From NCBI GenBank assembly GCA_005883365.1, contig VAXA01000053.1, positions 1 to 19,909 on the forward strand: a DNA stretch of 19,909 bases, given 5' to 3'. The notes beneath the pieces were generated by a model. It had not been told where the DNA came from, searched no databases, and saw only the letters and a list, made by a program, of their open reading frames with translations. A program made the translations under genes and the position numbers. Source of the stretch: Actinomycetota bacterium (GTDB taxonomy: Bacteria > Actinomycetota > Thermoleophilia > Gaiellales > Gaiellaceae). Shown here in pieces: positions 6,950-14,235 of the stretch (position 1 is its first letter; each line of letters starts with the position of its first letter).

Positions 6950-7582
6950 ATGTGCGGCAAAGGGATTCGTCTGTGGTTTGTTCTCGCGGTTGTCCTAGCG
7001 GCGACCGGACTCGCTGTGCCGGCCGCTTCCGCCAGTTCCTCCGGCGGTCTCCTCGGCGGGCTCCTGCCCCCGTGCGGGACGACGACGTATCCGTTCAAGG
7101 CTTGGGGCGACTCGTCCGCCTACTGTGCGTTCCCGAATCTCGGCTTCGAGAGCGGCGCTACGAAATGGACGCTGAGCGGAAAGGCCTCGGTCGTCACCGG
7201 CAACGAGCCGTGGCACGTATCGGGTTCCGGTACACACGCGCTCCAGCTCGGCCCGGGCGCGACGGCGCAAAGCTCGACTCTGCCCGTCAACCTGCTCGAC
7301 CCGTGGGTTCGCCTGTTCGCGCACAGTTCGGCCGCTAACGGCTCGCTCCGCGTGCAGGTCGTCTTCCGCGGGCTCCTCGGGAACCTCACGGAGGTGCTCA
7401 ACGTCGGGAGCCTCTCTCCGGGCAGCTACTCGAGCTGGCAGCCGACGCAGCGTGTGCTCTCGTCGCTCGCGCTACCCGTCTTGACGACCTCGGCGCAGGT
7501 GGTACTCACCTCGACGGCGAGCTCGGGGACATGGCAGGTAGACGACGTCTACCTCGACCCCTGCGCCTCGAAGCTCGGCTGA
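6950..7582 (+). CDS. Secreted beta-rich protein of unknown function
   Basis: The 210-residue protein opens with a clear Sec signal: a short basic start (MCGKGIRL), a hydrophobic core and an Ala-Ser-Ala site at residues 26-28. The mature part begins with a Gly/Leu stretch and two Cys (SAYC), then NLGFESGATKWTLSG, which looks like the first strands of a carbohydrate-binding jelly-roll. It ends with a strand WQVDDVYLDPC, the usual closing strand of CBM-like domains. This similarity is by eye only; no enzyme motif is present. The ATG at 6950 is preceded by GAGGTG, a plausible ribosome binding site. A strong hairpin follows the stop, so the gene is probably transcribed alone. Confidence 0.72.
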   Translation: MCGKGIRLWFVLAVVLAATGLAVPAASASSSGGLLGGLLPPCGTTTYPFKAWGDSSAYCAFPNLGFESGATKWTLSGKASVVTGNEPWHVSGSGTHALQLGPGATAQSSTLPVNLLDPWVRLFAHSSAANGSLRVQVVFRGLLGNLTEVLNVGSLSPGSYSSWQPTQRVLSSLALPVLTTSAQVVLTSTASSGTWQVDDVYLDPCASKLG

Positions 7583-7598
7583 GTTCCCATCCCCCGAC

Positions 7599-7630
7599 GG
7601 GAAGGCGTGACGAACCCGTCACGCCTTCCC
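7599..7630 (+). terminator. Strong hairpin terminator after the secreted-protein gene
   Basis: A perfect 14-base stem pairs 7599-7612 (GGGAAGGCGTGACG) with 7617-7630, enclosing the four-base loop AACC. It starts 17 bases after the stop at 7582. There is no T-run, as is common for hairpin terminators in high-GC actinobacteria. The right arm ends four bases before the -10-like hexamer of the next gene. Confidence 0.7.
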
Positions 7631-7633
7631 CGC

Positions 7634-7639
7634 TAGCTT
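7634..7639 (+). promoter_or_regulatory. -10-like hexamer of leaderless type for the small protein gene at 7647
   Basis: TAGCTT is followed by 7 bases and then ATG, with no ribosome binding site. Any -35 element would fall inside the preceding hairpin. Confidence 0.5.
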
Positions 7640-7646
7640 CCTCGTC

Positions 7647-7910
7647 ATGGCAAGGGCGGCGACACCGTGGGGACCTGCGGATCTCGTGGAGGAGCTGACC
7701 GTCCCGCAGCAGGCGGGGACCAAGCGGTTCTCGTCGAAGGTGCAGCTGCTCGAGACGGCGAAAGGCGAGCGGCTCGTCCGCTTCTCCTATGCCGGGGCGG
7801 GCGGCGGCACGCGGGGGCCGGTGACGCTCCGGGAGCGGGACATTGGACGGCTGAAGGCCGCGCTCGCCCAGCATCCGGCGCTCGCGGAGGCGCTCGCTCT
7901 GGGGAGCTAG
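7647..7910 (+). CDS. Small hypothetical protein, 87 residues
   Basis: I do not recognise a family. The protein is soluble and compact: a first part with GPADLVEELTVP, a basic middle (KRFSSKVQLLETAKGERLVRFSY) that looks like a beta-hairpin, a Gly-rich turn (GAGGGTRG), and a C-terminal helix with RERDIGRLKAALAQHP. The strand-turn-helix order with basic strands would suit a small nucleic-acid-binding protein, but this is speculation. Support for a real gene is the ATG placed after TAGCTT, a clean position between a terminator hairpin and the convergent purQ, and protein-like composition. It ends in TAG 22 bases before the purQ stop. Confidence 0.6.
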   Translation: MARAATPWGPADLVEELTVPQQAGTKRFSSKVQLLETAKGERLVRFSYAGAGGGTRGPVTLRERDIGRLKAALAQHPALAEALALGS

Positions 7911-7920
7911 ATCGCTTCGG

Positions 7921-7948
7921 GCTCGCCGCAGCTCAGATCGCGGCGAGC
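7921..7948. terminator. Possible bidirectional terminator between the small protein gene and purQ
   Basis: A perfect nine-base stem pairs GCTCGCCGC (7921-7929) with GCGGCGAGC (7940-7948) around a ten-base loop. It spans the purQ stop and begins 11 bases after the stop of the convergent gene. No T-run is present on either strand. Confidence 0.4.
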
Positions 7949-8613
7949 ACCCGGTCGCGGGCGGCATCGACGAGTGAGGCAAGGAGCAGCGCGCCGTCGT
8001 CCGAGCCCAGCAGCGGGTCGACGGCGTGCTCCGGATGCGGCATCAGCCCCATGACGTTCCCCGCCTCGTTGCACACCCCGGCGATGTCCTCGACGGATCC
8101 GTTCGGGTTGTCGACGTAGCGAAGCACGACCTGGGTGGGATCCAGATCCGGCGGCGGCAGGTAGCGCCCGTCGCCGTGCTTGACCGGGAGGACGAGCTGT
8201 TGCCCGGCTGAGCAGCGGCCGGTGAAGGGCAGGTCGTCACGCTCGACTGTCAGACGCACGTCCCGGCAGACGAAGCGGAGCGACTCGTTGCGCACGAGCG
8301 CCCCCGGCAGCAGTCCCGCCTCGCAGAGGATTTGGAAGCCGTTGCAGATCCCGAGCACCAGCCCGCCCGCAGCCGCGAACTCGAGCACGGCGGCCGTCGC
8401 CGGCGAGAAACGCGCGATCGCGCCGCAGCGGAGGTAGTCGCCATACGAGAAGCCTCCGGGGACGACGACTGCGTCGAGATCCGGCAGCTCGCGCTCGTCA
8501 TGCCAGACTGCCACCGCCTCTGCGTCCAGCGCGGCGAGCGCCCAGAGCGCGTCCCGGTCGTCCTGCGACCCCGGGTAGGTAACGACGCCGATCCTAGGCT
8601 GCGGACTCGCCAA
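7933..8613 (-). CDS. purQ: Phosphoribosylformylglycinamidine synthase, glutaminase subunit PurQ
   Basis: PurQ hydrolyses glutamine and delivers ammonia to PurL for conversion of FGAR to FGAM, step four of purine synthesis, in a complex with PurS and PurL. The 226-residue protein has the class I glutamine amidotransferase triad: nucleophile Cys90 in LVLGICNGFQIL, and His193 with Glu195 in MPHPEH. VPGGFSYGDYLRCGAIAR is a PurQ hallmark. The TTG start overlaps the end of purS by 20 bases and has GGAG five bases upstream, supporting translational coupling. It is the last gene of purB-purC-purS-purQ. The usual next gene, purL, is absent: a convergent gene follows instead. Confidence 0.95.
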   Translation of the reverse strand: MASPQPRIGVVTYPGSQDDRDALWALAALDAEAVAVWHDERELPDLDAVVVPGGFSYGDYLRCGAIARFSPATAAVLEFAAAGGLVLGICNGFQILCEAGLLPGALVRNESLRFVCRDVRLTVERDDLPFTGRCSAGQQLVLPVKHGDGRYLPPPDLDPTQVVLRYVDNPNGSVEDIAGVCNEAGNVMGLMPHPEHAVDPLLGSDDGALLLASLVDAARDRVLAAI

Positions 8614-8845
8614 CGATCTCCACTTCGTACGACTCGATCAGCGGGTTCGCGAGCAGCCGCTCGCACATCTGCTCCACCTGCGCCTTCGCCGCCGCCGCGT
8701 CCGTCGCTTCGACCTCGAGGTCGATCACCTTCCCGACACGGGCGTCCCGCACCTCGAAGCCGAGGTGGCCGAGCGCTGAGCCGACGGCCTCGCCCTGCGG
8801 ATCGAGGATGCCGGGCTTCGGCCGCACCAAGACCGTGGCCTTCAC
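8594..8845 (-). CDS. purS: Phosphoribosylformylglycinamidine synthase subunit PurS
   Basis: PurS is the small structural subunit that joins PurQ to the short-form PurL so that ammonia can pass between them. The 83-residue protein has the family layout: strand KATVLVRPKPGILDPQGEAV, LGHLGF, GKVIDLEV, and a helix followed by NPLIESYEVEIV. Its length is normal for PurS. The GTG start shares four bases (GTGA) with the purC stop, and its TAG lies inside the start region of purQ. The presence of PurS implies that PurL in this organism is the short bacterial type encoded elsewhere. Confidence 0.95.
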   Translation of the reverse strand: MKATVLVRPKPGILDPQGEAVGSALGHLGFEVRDARVGKVIDLEVEATDAAAAKAQVEQMCERLLANPLIESYEVEIVGESAA

Positions 8846-9699
8846 CCGAGAACCGTGCTCGGATCGTCGAGATAGGCCGGGAACGGGATCGTCGTCAGGC
8901 GCTCGAACGCCTCGTGGTACTTCGCGCGCGTGACCTGCACCACGTGCGCCGGGAGCTCGGGGCCCGGCTCGGTCTTGTCCCAGCCGGTCGTCTCGCAGTA
9001 GTTGCGGACGTACTGCTTGTCGAAGCTGTCCTGCGCGCGGCCCGGCTCGTACGAGTCGGCGGGCCAGAAGCGCGACGAGTCGGGGGTCAGGGCCTCGTCG
9101 CCGAGGACGAGGTTGCCGTCGGGGTCGAGGCCGAGCTCGAACTTCGTGTCGGCGATGATGATCCCCGCGCGCAGCGCGTGCTCGGCCGCGGCCGTGTAGA
9201 GCCGGAGCGAGACCTCCTCGACCTCGCGGAGCCGCTCCCCGCCGACGAGCTCGGCTGCCTGCTCGCGCGTGATGTTCTCGTCGTGCGCCTCCTGCGCCTT
9301 TGTCGCCGGCGTGAAGATCGGCTCGGGGAGCCGGTTCGACTCGCGCAGTCCTCCGGGCAGCCGGTGCCCGCACACCTCGCCGCTCGCGCGATAGTCCTTC
9401 CACCCCGAGCCCGCGAGATAGCCGCGCACGACGCACTCGATCGGGAGCATCTCGAGCCGGCGGCACTCCATCGAGCGGCCGTCGTCACGGATGTCGAGCA
9501 TGTGGTTCGGCACGATCGGCGCGAGGACCGTGAACCAGTAGCCGGAGAGACCGGTCAGGACTCGGCCCTTGTCCGGGATCTCGGTCGGCAGGACGACGTC
9601 GAAGGTCGAGATCCGGTCGGAGGCGACGAGCAGCAGGCGCTCGTCGTCGATGGAGTAGACCTCGCGGATCTTCCCGGACGCGATGTGGGTCTCAGGCAT
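8842..9699 (-). CDS. purC: Phosphoribosylaminoimidazole-succinocarboxamide (SAICAR) synthase
   Basis: PurC joins CAIR and aspartate with ATP to give SAICAR. The 285-residue protein shows SGKIREVYSIDDERLLLVAS (N-terminal ATP-binding lobe), DRISTFDVVLPTEIPDKG, the PurC signature around ECVVRGYLAGSGWKDY, then NRLPEPIFTPATKA, IIADTKFELGLD and EALTPDSSRFWP. The length matches the longer form of the enzyme. The ATG at 9697-9699 has a strong Shine-Dalgarno (AAGGAGGA) inside the end of purB and overlaps the purB stop by eight bases (ATGCCTGA). Longer frames upstream run through purB and are shadows. It is the second gene of the purBCSQ operon; the next step, removal of fumarate, is done by PurB encoded just upstream. 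Confidence 0.96.
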   Translation of the reverse strand: MPETHIASGKIREVYSIDDERLLLVASDRISTFDVVLPTEIPDKGRVLTGLSGYWFTVLAPIVPNHMLDIRDDGRSMECRRLEMLPIECVVRGYLAGSGWKDYRASGEVCGHRLPGGLRESNRLPEPIFTPATKAQEAHDENITREQAAELVGGERLREVEEVSLRLYTAAAEHALRAGIIIADTKFELGLDPDGNLVLGDEALTPDSSRFWPADSYEPGRAQDSFDKQYVRNYCETTGWDKTEPGPELPAHVVQVTRAKYHEAFERLTTIPFPAYLDDPSTVLG

Positions 9700-10999
9700 G
9701 TAGTGGCTCCTCCTTGAGAGCTTCGAGACGGGCGAAGACGGTGTCGACGTGGCGTGTGTAGGCGCCGAGGTCGAACGCCGAGCCGAGGTCGACGCGCGAC
9801 GCCATCTCCTCGTCGGTGCGGCAGAGCTCGCGGAAGTCGAGCTCCTCCTCCCACGCGCGCATGGCCGCACGCTGTACGAGGCGGTACGCGTCGTCGCGCG
9901 CGAGCCCGGACTCGACGAGCGCGTTGAGGACGCGCTGGCTGAAGAAGAGGAAGTGGCTCGCCTCGAGGTTGCGGCGCATCCGCTCGGGCCGCACGATGAG
10001 GCCCTCCACGAGCCAGGCGAAGCGGTCGAGCATGTAGTCGAGCGCGAGGAACGCGTCGGGGATGGCAACCCGCTCGGCCGAGGAGTGGGAGATGTCGCGC
10101 TCGTGCCAGAGCGCGACGTTCTCGAGGCCGATGAGGGAGCAGGCGCGGACGACCCGGGCGAGCCCGCAGATCCGCTCGGCGACGACAGGGTTCCGCTTGT
10201 GCGGCATCGCCGACGAGCCCTTCTGGCCGCGGCCGAACGGCTCCTGCACCTCGCCCACCTCGGTGCGCGCGAGATGCCGGACCTCGAGAGCGAAGGCGTC
10301 GAGAGAGGAGGCGACGACCGCCAGCGCCGTCAGGAGCTCGGCGTGCCGGTCGCGCTGGATGATCTGGGTCGACGTCGGCGCCGGCTCGAGGCCGAGCCGC
10401 TCGCAGGCGAGCCGCTCGAGCTCCGGATCGGTCGCGGCGTACGTGCCGACAGCGCCAGAGAGCTTGCCGACGCGGATCCCCTCGAGCGCCCGCGCGATGC
10501 GCTCACGGCCGCGGGCGAGCTCGAAGGCCCAACCGACGAGCTTCAGCCCGAACGTCGTCGGCTCGGCATGGACGCCGTGTGTGCGGCCGATCTGGAGGGT
10601 CTCGCGGTGCTCGTGGGCCCGCGCCGATACCGCTGCGAAGGCGCGGTCGAGCCCGCCGAGGATCAACGTGCCGGCTTCGCGCACCTGGAGCGAGAGCGCG
10701 GTGTCGACCACGTCGGAGGACGTGAGACCGTAGTGGAACCAGCGACCCTCCTCCCCGAGCTGCTCGGCGACGGCATCGACGAAAGCCGCCGTGTCGTGTT
10801 GGAGCGTCGCCTCGAGCTCGGCCACCCGCTCGGCCGCCGGCGGGGTCGCCTGCGCGATCCGCGCCGCCGCGGCGCCCGGCACCACTCCTAGCTCGGCCCA
10901 GGCCGCGGTGGCGGCGAGCTCGACCTCGAGCCACGCGGCGAGCTTCCCCTCGTCCGACCAGATCCTGGCCATGGCCGGGCGGGAGTAGCGGGCGATCAC
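9692..10999 (-). CDS. purB: Adenylosuccinate lyase
   Basis: PurB cleaves fumarate from SAICAR and from adenylosuccinate, serving both the main pathway and AMP formation. The 435-residue protein belongs to the fumarase/aspartase superfamily. The signature GSSAMPHKRNP lies at 261-271 with the mobile catalytic loop, His141 sits in GRTHGVHAEPTTF, and TSSDVVDTALSL is near residue 93. The GTG start gives IARYSRPAMARIWSDE, matching the standard PurB opening; the internal ATG at 10972 would cut this off. There is no Shine-Dalgarno sequence. TAGACT lies six bases upstream, so the message is probably leaderless. It is the first gene of purBCSQ and works with the downstream PurC and the separate PurA. 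Confidence 0.96.
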   Translation of the reverse strand: MIARYSRPAMARIWSDEGKLAAWLEVELAATAAWAELGVVPGAAAARIAQATPPAAERVAELEATLQHDTAAFVDAVAEQLGEEGRWFHYGLTSSDVVDTALSLQVREAGTLILGGLDRAFAAVSARAHEHRETLQIGRTHGVHAEPTTFGLKLVGWAFELARGRERIARALEGIRVGKLSGAVGTYAATDPELERLACERLGLEPAPTSTQIIQRDRHAELLTALAVVASSLDAFALEVRHLARTEVGEVQEPFGRGQKGSSAMPHKRNPVVAERICGLARVVRACSLIGLENVALWHERDISHSSAERVAIPDAFLALDYMLDRFAWLVEGLIVRPERMRRNLEASHFLFFSQRVLNALVESGLARDDAYRLVQRAAMRAWEEELDFRELCRTDEEMASRVDLGSAFDLGAYTRHVDTVFARLEALKEEPLHA

Positions 11000-11113
11000 G
11001 GCTCCAGTCTAGAGCGCCCGTCCGCCGGCGCCCCCTCCCTCGAACGGGGGACGGCGACTAGCGAAAGGCGACGCTACTCTGGCGCGGCTTTACCCCGCGA
11101 AATCTGTAGGAAG
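11000..11113. promoter_or_regulatory. Divergent promoter region between purB and the secreted barrel-like protein gene
   Basis: This 114-base gap holds the purB hexamer at 11006-11011 and, for the plus strand, a TACTCT at 11075-11080 that could be the -10 of the gene at 11114, giving a leader of about 25 bases. AGGAAGG at 11108-11114 is a good ribosome binding site. No long inverted repeat was seen. Confidence 0.4.
11006..11011 (-). promoter_or_regulatory. -10-like hexamer of leaderless type for purBCSQ
   Basis: On the minus strand TAGACT is followed by six bases and the purB GTG. The homology-supported start makes this one of the firmest leaderless candidates in the window. No PUR-box-like operator or -35 was recognised. 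Confidence 0.6.
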
Positions 11114-12205
11114 GTGTTTTTGGAGAGGTACAGTCTTTCCGTCGTTGCTGCTCTGGCGGCCGTCCTCGCCGGCGCGGGCGCCGCGCTCGCCCTCAACCAT
11201 CCGGCGAAGGGGCCCAGCCCAAGTCGGGGCAACACGCGCGCCCATAGCACGCCGAGTCTCATCCCGAGCTTCGCGCCGCACCCGCGCGAGTGGCTGAAGG
11301 CGCTCCAGGAGCTCCCGCGCGACCCGAAGTCGCCTCGTCATGCGAAGGTCCGGCACGCCCCTAAGCGGCAGCCCCGGCCGGTGCAGCGCCTGCGAGGGAC
11401 GACCTCGATCTACGAGCACACCACGAAGCCGTGGGTCCTCGCCGAGCAAGGGTGCTCGGCCGCGCGACGGCACGAGAGCGGCGTGGTGGTCCTCGACTTC
11501 GGCAAGCCGGCGTTCAAGCGGCACGGCTACGGAACGATCCTCTTCTCGGGCCACTTCGCGCTCAACCACCAGATCACGACGGGGATGGTCGGCTACGCCC
11601 GGGGCTACGTGTCCTGCCTGCCGAAGCGTTCGACTGCGTCCATCACGCTCGCGCGCGGCACGAGCAACTACCACCCGGCGGTGCCGAGCGCCTACGTGGC
11701 CGGCGTCCGCTGGGCCCGAGCGACGAACAAGCTCGGGCGCATCCTCCGCCGGCACGGGCTGGTAGGCCATGTCGAGGCCGGCGCCGCCGACGACGCCGAG
11801 CCCGCCTGGGATCCGCGCTTCCACAAGACGAAGCAGTTCTTCCACGGCTTCCGCGCGGCGGTGCACGGGCACTCCCTCTACGACTACGGCTCGCTCGACG
11901 GCGGCGTCGGCGCGATCTGGAGCGCGCGCCAGGCGTGGTACGTCGCCGGCGGCATCCGCCACACGAAGGCGCTGCCCGAGATCTACAACTCCGCGATGGC
12001 GCGGGAATGGGCGGAGCTCGCCCGGATCGCCCACGGCCTCTACCACCGGGACGTCCGCTTCGCGGGCGTGATGACGCAGGGCACGCGGAGCTGCAACTGT
12101 GGGCTACGGCCGCACGCGGCGCACCGCGTCCTCGCGCATGCGCTCGAAGCTCACGGGATCGGCCACGCCCTTCTGCCCGGCCGCGGCACCAACATCATCG
12201 GCTGA
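11114..12205 (+). CDS. Secreted protein with a putative glycoside-hydrolase-like barrel domain
   Basis: The 363-residue protein has an N-terminal hydrophobic segment (about 7-27) typical of a Sec signal or anchor, then a basic Pro/Arg-rich linker to about residue 95. The rest looks like one alpha/beta domain with alternating strands: VVVLDFG, ITLARGTSNY, VGHVEAGAADDAEPAW, LYDYGSLDGG, WYVAGG and FAGVMTQ. Between the strands are long helices such as AYVAGVRWARATNKLGRIL and EIYNSAMAREWAELARIAHGL. Acidic residues at strand ends (AADDAEPAW) recall DUF1906/GH25-like barrels, but I cannot confirm a family. A Cys-Asn-Cys occurs near residue 323. The GTG at 11114 is used; a TTG at 11120 sits better (five bases) behind AGGAAGG and may be the true start. 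Confidence 0.72.
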   Translation: MFLERYSLSVVAALAAVLAGAGAALALNHPAKGPSPSRGNTRAHSTPSLIPSFAPHPREWLKALQELPRDPKSPRHAKVRHAPKRQPRPVQRLRGTTSIYEHTTKPWVLAEQGCSAARRHESGVVVLDFGKPAFKRHGYGTILFSGHFALNHQITTGMVGYARGYVSCLPKRSTASITLARGTSNYHPAVPSAYVAGVRWARATNKLGRILRRHGLVGHVEAGAADDAEPAWDPRFHKTKQFFHGFRAAVHGHSLYDYGSLDGGVGAIWSARQAWYVAGGIRHTKALPEIYNSAMAREWAELARIAHGLYHRDVRFAGVMTQGTRSCNCGLRPHAAHRVLAHALEAHGIGHALLPGRGTNIIG

Positions 12206-12215
12206 CCGGATCGCT

Positions 12216-12626
12216 CTAGGCCCGCAGGATGCGGAGCGCGAGCGCTGCGGCGTTGCGGGCGTTGTCGACGCCGACCGTCGCGACCGGAATGCCGGGCGGC
12301 ATCTGCGCAATCGCGAGCAGCGCATCGAGGCCGTCGAGCACGCTGAGGCTCGAGCGGAGCGGGACGCCGATCACGGGCAGGTCCGTCTGCGCGGCCACCG
12401 CGCCGGGAAGCGCGGCCGACAGGCCCGCGCCGCAGATGAGCACGCGCAGGCCGCGGTCGCGAGCGGTTCGTGCGTACTCCGCGACGGCGTCCGGCGTGCG
12501 GTGGGCCGACCGCACCTCGAACTCGTAACCGACGCCGGCCTCATCGAGGAGCGCGGTCGCGCTCTCCATCCGCTCGCGGTCGGACTCCGAGCCGACGAGG
12601 ATCCCGACGCGCGGTCCCTCAGGCAT
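12216..12626 (-). CDS. purE: 5-(carboxyamino)imidazole ribonucleotide mutase PurE
   Basis: PurE rearranges N5-CAIR to CAIR (or carboxylates AIR, depending on class). The 136-residue protein is a compact form. It has [13 protein letters not shown] (phosphate and base site), SAHRTPD with the catalytic His42, LPVIGVPL, and [24 protein letters not shown]. The usual AHLPG motif is SAALPG here, so a conserved His is replaced by Ala. No purK lies beside it. The ATG overlaps the purD stop by eight bases (ATGCCTGA), the same overlap as purB/purC. It is the second gene of a purD-purE pair and its TAG is 11 bases from the stop of the convergent secreted-protein gene. Confidence 0.93.
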   Translation of the reverse strand: MPEGPRVGILVGSESDRERMESATALLDEAGVGYEFEVRSAHRTPDAVAEYARTARDRGLRVLICGAGLSAALPGAVAAQTDLPVIGVPLRSSLSVLDGLDALLAIAQMPPGIPVATVGVDNARNAAALALRILRA

Positions 12627-13809
12627 CAGCGGCGATGTCGGAGCGGTGCTGCATGCCGGCGAAATGTATGCGCGCCGCCGCGTCGTAGGCAGCGCTTCGC
12701 GCCTCCTCGACCGTCGCGCCGAGGCCGACGACGTCGAGGATGCGGCCGCCGTTCGTGACGAGCCTCCCGTCGTGCAGAGCCGTTCCCGCGTGGAGGACGA
12801 GCGCCCCTGTCGCCTCGGCCGCCTCGACTCCCTCGATCGGCGTGCCCTTGTCGTCGCGAGCGGGATAGTCACCTCCGGCGAGCACCACGGTCACCGCCGC
12901 GCGATCCGCGAGCTCCAGATCCTGCGAGAGGTCGCCTGCGAGCAGCGGCACGAGGTCGCTCTCGAGCCGGGGGAGGAGCGACTGCGTCTCGGGATCGCCG
13001 AAGCGGCAATTGAACTCGATCACGCGCACCCCGTCCTCCGTCCGCATCAGCCCGGCGTAGAGGAGGCCCTGGAACGGCGTGCCGCGGCGGGCGAGCTCCC
13101 GGAGCACGGGTACGTGCACCGTCTCGAGGATCTCTGGCGCCTCCTCGTCGGCGACGTCGGGGAGCGGCGAGAAGGAGCCCATTCCGCCGGTGTTCGGGCC
13201 GCTGTCGCCGTCGCCGATCCGCTTGTAGTCGCGGGCGGGCGGGAAGGCGACGGCGGCCTCGCCGGCGGCTACGGCGAAGACCGACAGCTCCGGCCCCTCG
13301 AGGAGCTCCTCGACGTGGAACGGCTGGTCGAACGCCTGGATGACCTGGAGTGCCGAGTTGAGCTCGTCCTTGGAGCGGCAGACCCAGACTCCCTTGCCGG
13401 CGGCGAGCCCGTCGAGCTTGATGACGCACGGCGGCTGCGCGATCGGCAGCGTGCGGGCGGTGGGAACGCCGGCGGCGTCCATGACTTCCTTCGCGAAGGA
13501 CTTCGAGCCTTCGATGCGCGCCGCCGCCGCGCTCGGGCCGAAGACGGCGATGCCGCGGTGGCGCAGCTCGTCGGCGAGGCCCGCGACGAGAGGCGCCTCG
13601 GGGCCGACGACGACGAGGTCGATCCGGAGCTCACGCGCAAGCGAGACGAGCGCACCGTGGTCGTCGGCGCGGACGGGATGGCAGTGGGCGAGCGCTGCGA
13701 TTCCCGGGTTGCCGGGAGCGGCGTGCAGCTCGTCGAGGCTGTCGCTGCGGGAGAGCGACCAGGCGATCGCATGCTCGCGACCCCCCGACCCGACGACGAG
13801 CACCCTCAC
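12619..13809 (-). CDS. purD: Phosphoribosylamine-glycine ligase (GAR synthetase)
   Basis: PurD joins phosphoribosylamine and glycine with ATP, step two of purine synthesis. The 396-residue protein has the ATP-grasp layout. The N-terminal domain starts MRVLVVGSGGREHAIAWSL with APGNPG nearby. The ATP-binding part follows with VIKLDGLAAGKGV, and then the signature FNCRFGDPETQSLLPRLESD with metal-binding Glu/Asn. The C-terminal domain has DVVGLGATVEEARSAAYDAA. It is a little shorter than the E. coli enzyme but complete. The GTG start is the family-typical one and is preceded by TAGGAT six bases upstream, with no Shine-Dalgarno. It is divergent from the acidic protein gene at 13864 and cotranscribed with purE. 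Confidence 0.96.
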   Translation of the reverse strand: MRVLVVGSGGREHAIAWSLSRSDSLDELHAAPGNPGIAALAHCHPVRADDHGALVSLARELRIDLVVVGPEAPLVAGLADELRHRGIAVFGPSAAAARIEGSKSFAKEVMDAAGVPTARTLPIAQPPCVIKLDGLAAGKGVWVCRSKDELNSALQVIQAFDQPFHVEELLEGPELSVFAVAAGEAAVAFPPARDYKRIGDGDSGPNTGGMGSFSPLPDVADEEAPEILETVHVPVLRELARRGTPFQGLLYAGLMRTEDGVRVIEFNCRFGDPETQSLLPRLESDLVPLLAGDLSQDLELADRAAVTVVLAGGDYPARDDKGTPIEGVEAAEATGALVLHAGTALHDGRLVTNGGRILDVVGLGATVEEARSAAYDAAARIHFAGMQHRSDIAADA

Positions 13810-13815
13810 GCGCCG

Positions 13816-13821
13816 ATCCTA
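13816..13821 (-). promoter_or_regulatory. -10-like hexamer of leaderless type for purDE
   Basis: On the minus strand TAGGAT is followed by six bases and the purD GTG, the same spacing as for purB and purA. The start codon is fixed by homology, so the geometry is reliable. Confidence 0.6.
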
Positions 13822-13863
13822 TGACACGTTTGAAGGAGCCACCGTAAGCGCAGGATTCCTGCG

Positions 13864-14226
13864 ATGTACGAGCCCGGACTGGATCGCCACGAGTGGGAGA
13901 GCGAGTGGCAGGCGCTGGAGGACGACCTCCGCGAGGATCCTGCCGCCGCCCTTCCGGAGCTCGACGGCCTCGTGGCGCGGATGCTCGAGGAGAGCGGCTA
14001 TGACCTGACCGACCCCGTGGCCCGGGAAGGCGACGAACGGGAGGTCGTGACGGAGTATCTCGCCGCGCACGAGATCACGCAGGCGGCGGAGCGAGACTCC
14101 GGCGAGCTCTCGCCGGGCGACGTCGCCGCCGCGATCAACGGCTACCGCGCCGTCTTCGCCCACCTCCTCACGATCCGCGCCACCGCCGACGCCGATCTCG
14201 GCGCCGCTGATACGGAAGAAGCCTGA
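13864..14226 (+). CDS. Acidic hypothetical protein, 120 residues
   Basis: I do not recognise a family. The protein is soluble, helix-rich and strongly acidic: WESEWQALEDDLREDPAAALPELDGLVARMLEESGY forms the first two helices, and SPGDVAAAINGYRAVFAHLLTIR the last. There are no Cys, no metal motif and no signal peptide. The pattern, an acidic helical bundle, is common for small conserved actinobacterial proteins. It is divergent from purD (54 bases between starts) and lies 25 bases upstream of fdhD on the same strand. There is no clear ribosome binding site; a five-base hairpin, GCAGG/CCTGC, lies directly before the ATG. Gene call is supported by codon-like composition and position; function is unknown. 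Confidence 0.65.
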   Translation: MYEPGLDRHEWESEWQALEDDLREDPAAALPELDGLVARMLEESGYDLTDPVAREGDEREVVTEYLAAHEITQAAERDSGELSPGDVAAAINGYRAVFAHLLTIRATADADLGAADTEEA

Positions 14227-14235
14227 CAGCGCCGT

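Noticed and set aside
6895..7338. Plus-strand frame of 147 codons overlapping the secreted-protein gene
   Set aside because: The alternative frame has a textbook signal peptide and a good ribosome binding site; this frame is Arg-rich shadow.
9749..10891. Plus-strand frame of 380 codons opposite purB
   Set aside because: purB is unambiguous on the minus strand; the frame shows only Glu/Arg-rich shadow composition.
13825..13863. Riboswitch or purine-responsive leader upstream of purD
   Set aside because: The purD start follows the -10 hexamer directly, leaving no leader for a riboswitch; only a short five-base hairpin lies on the other strand.
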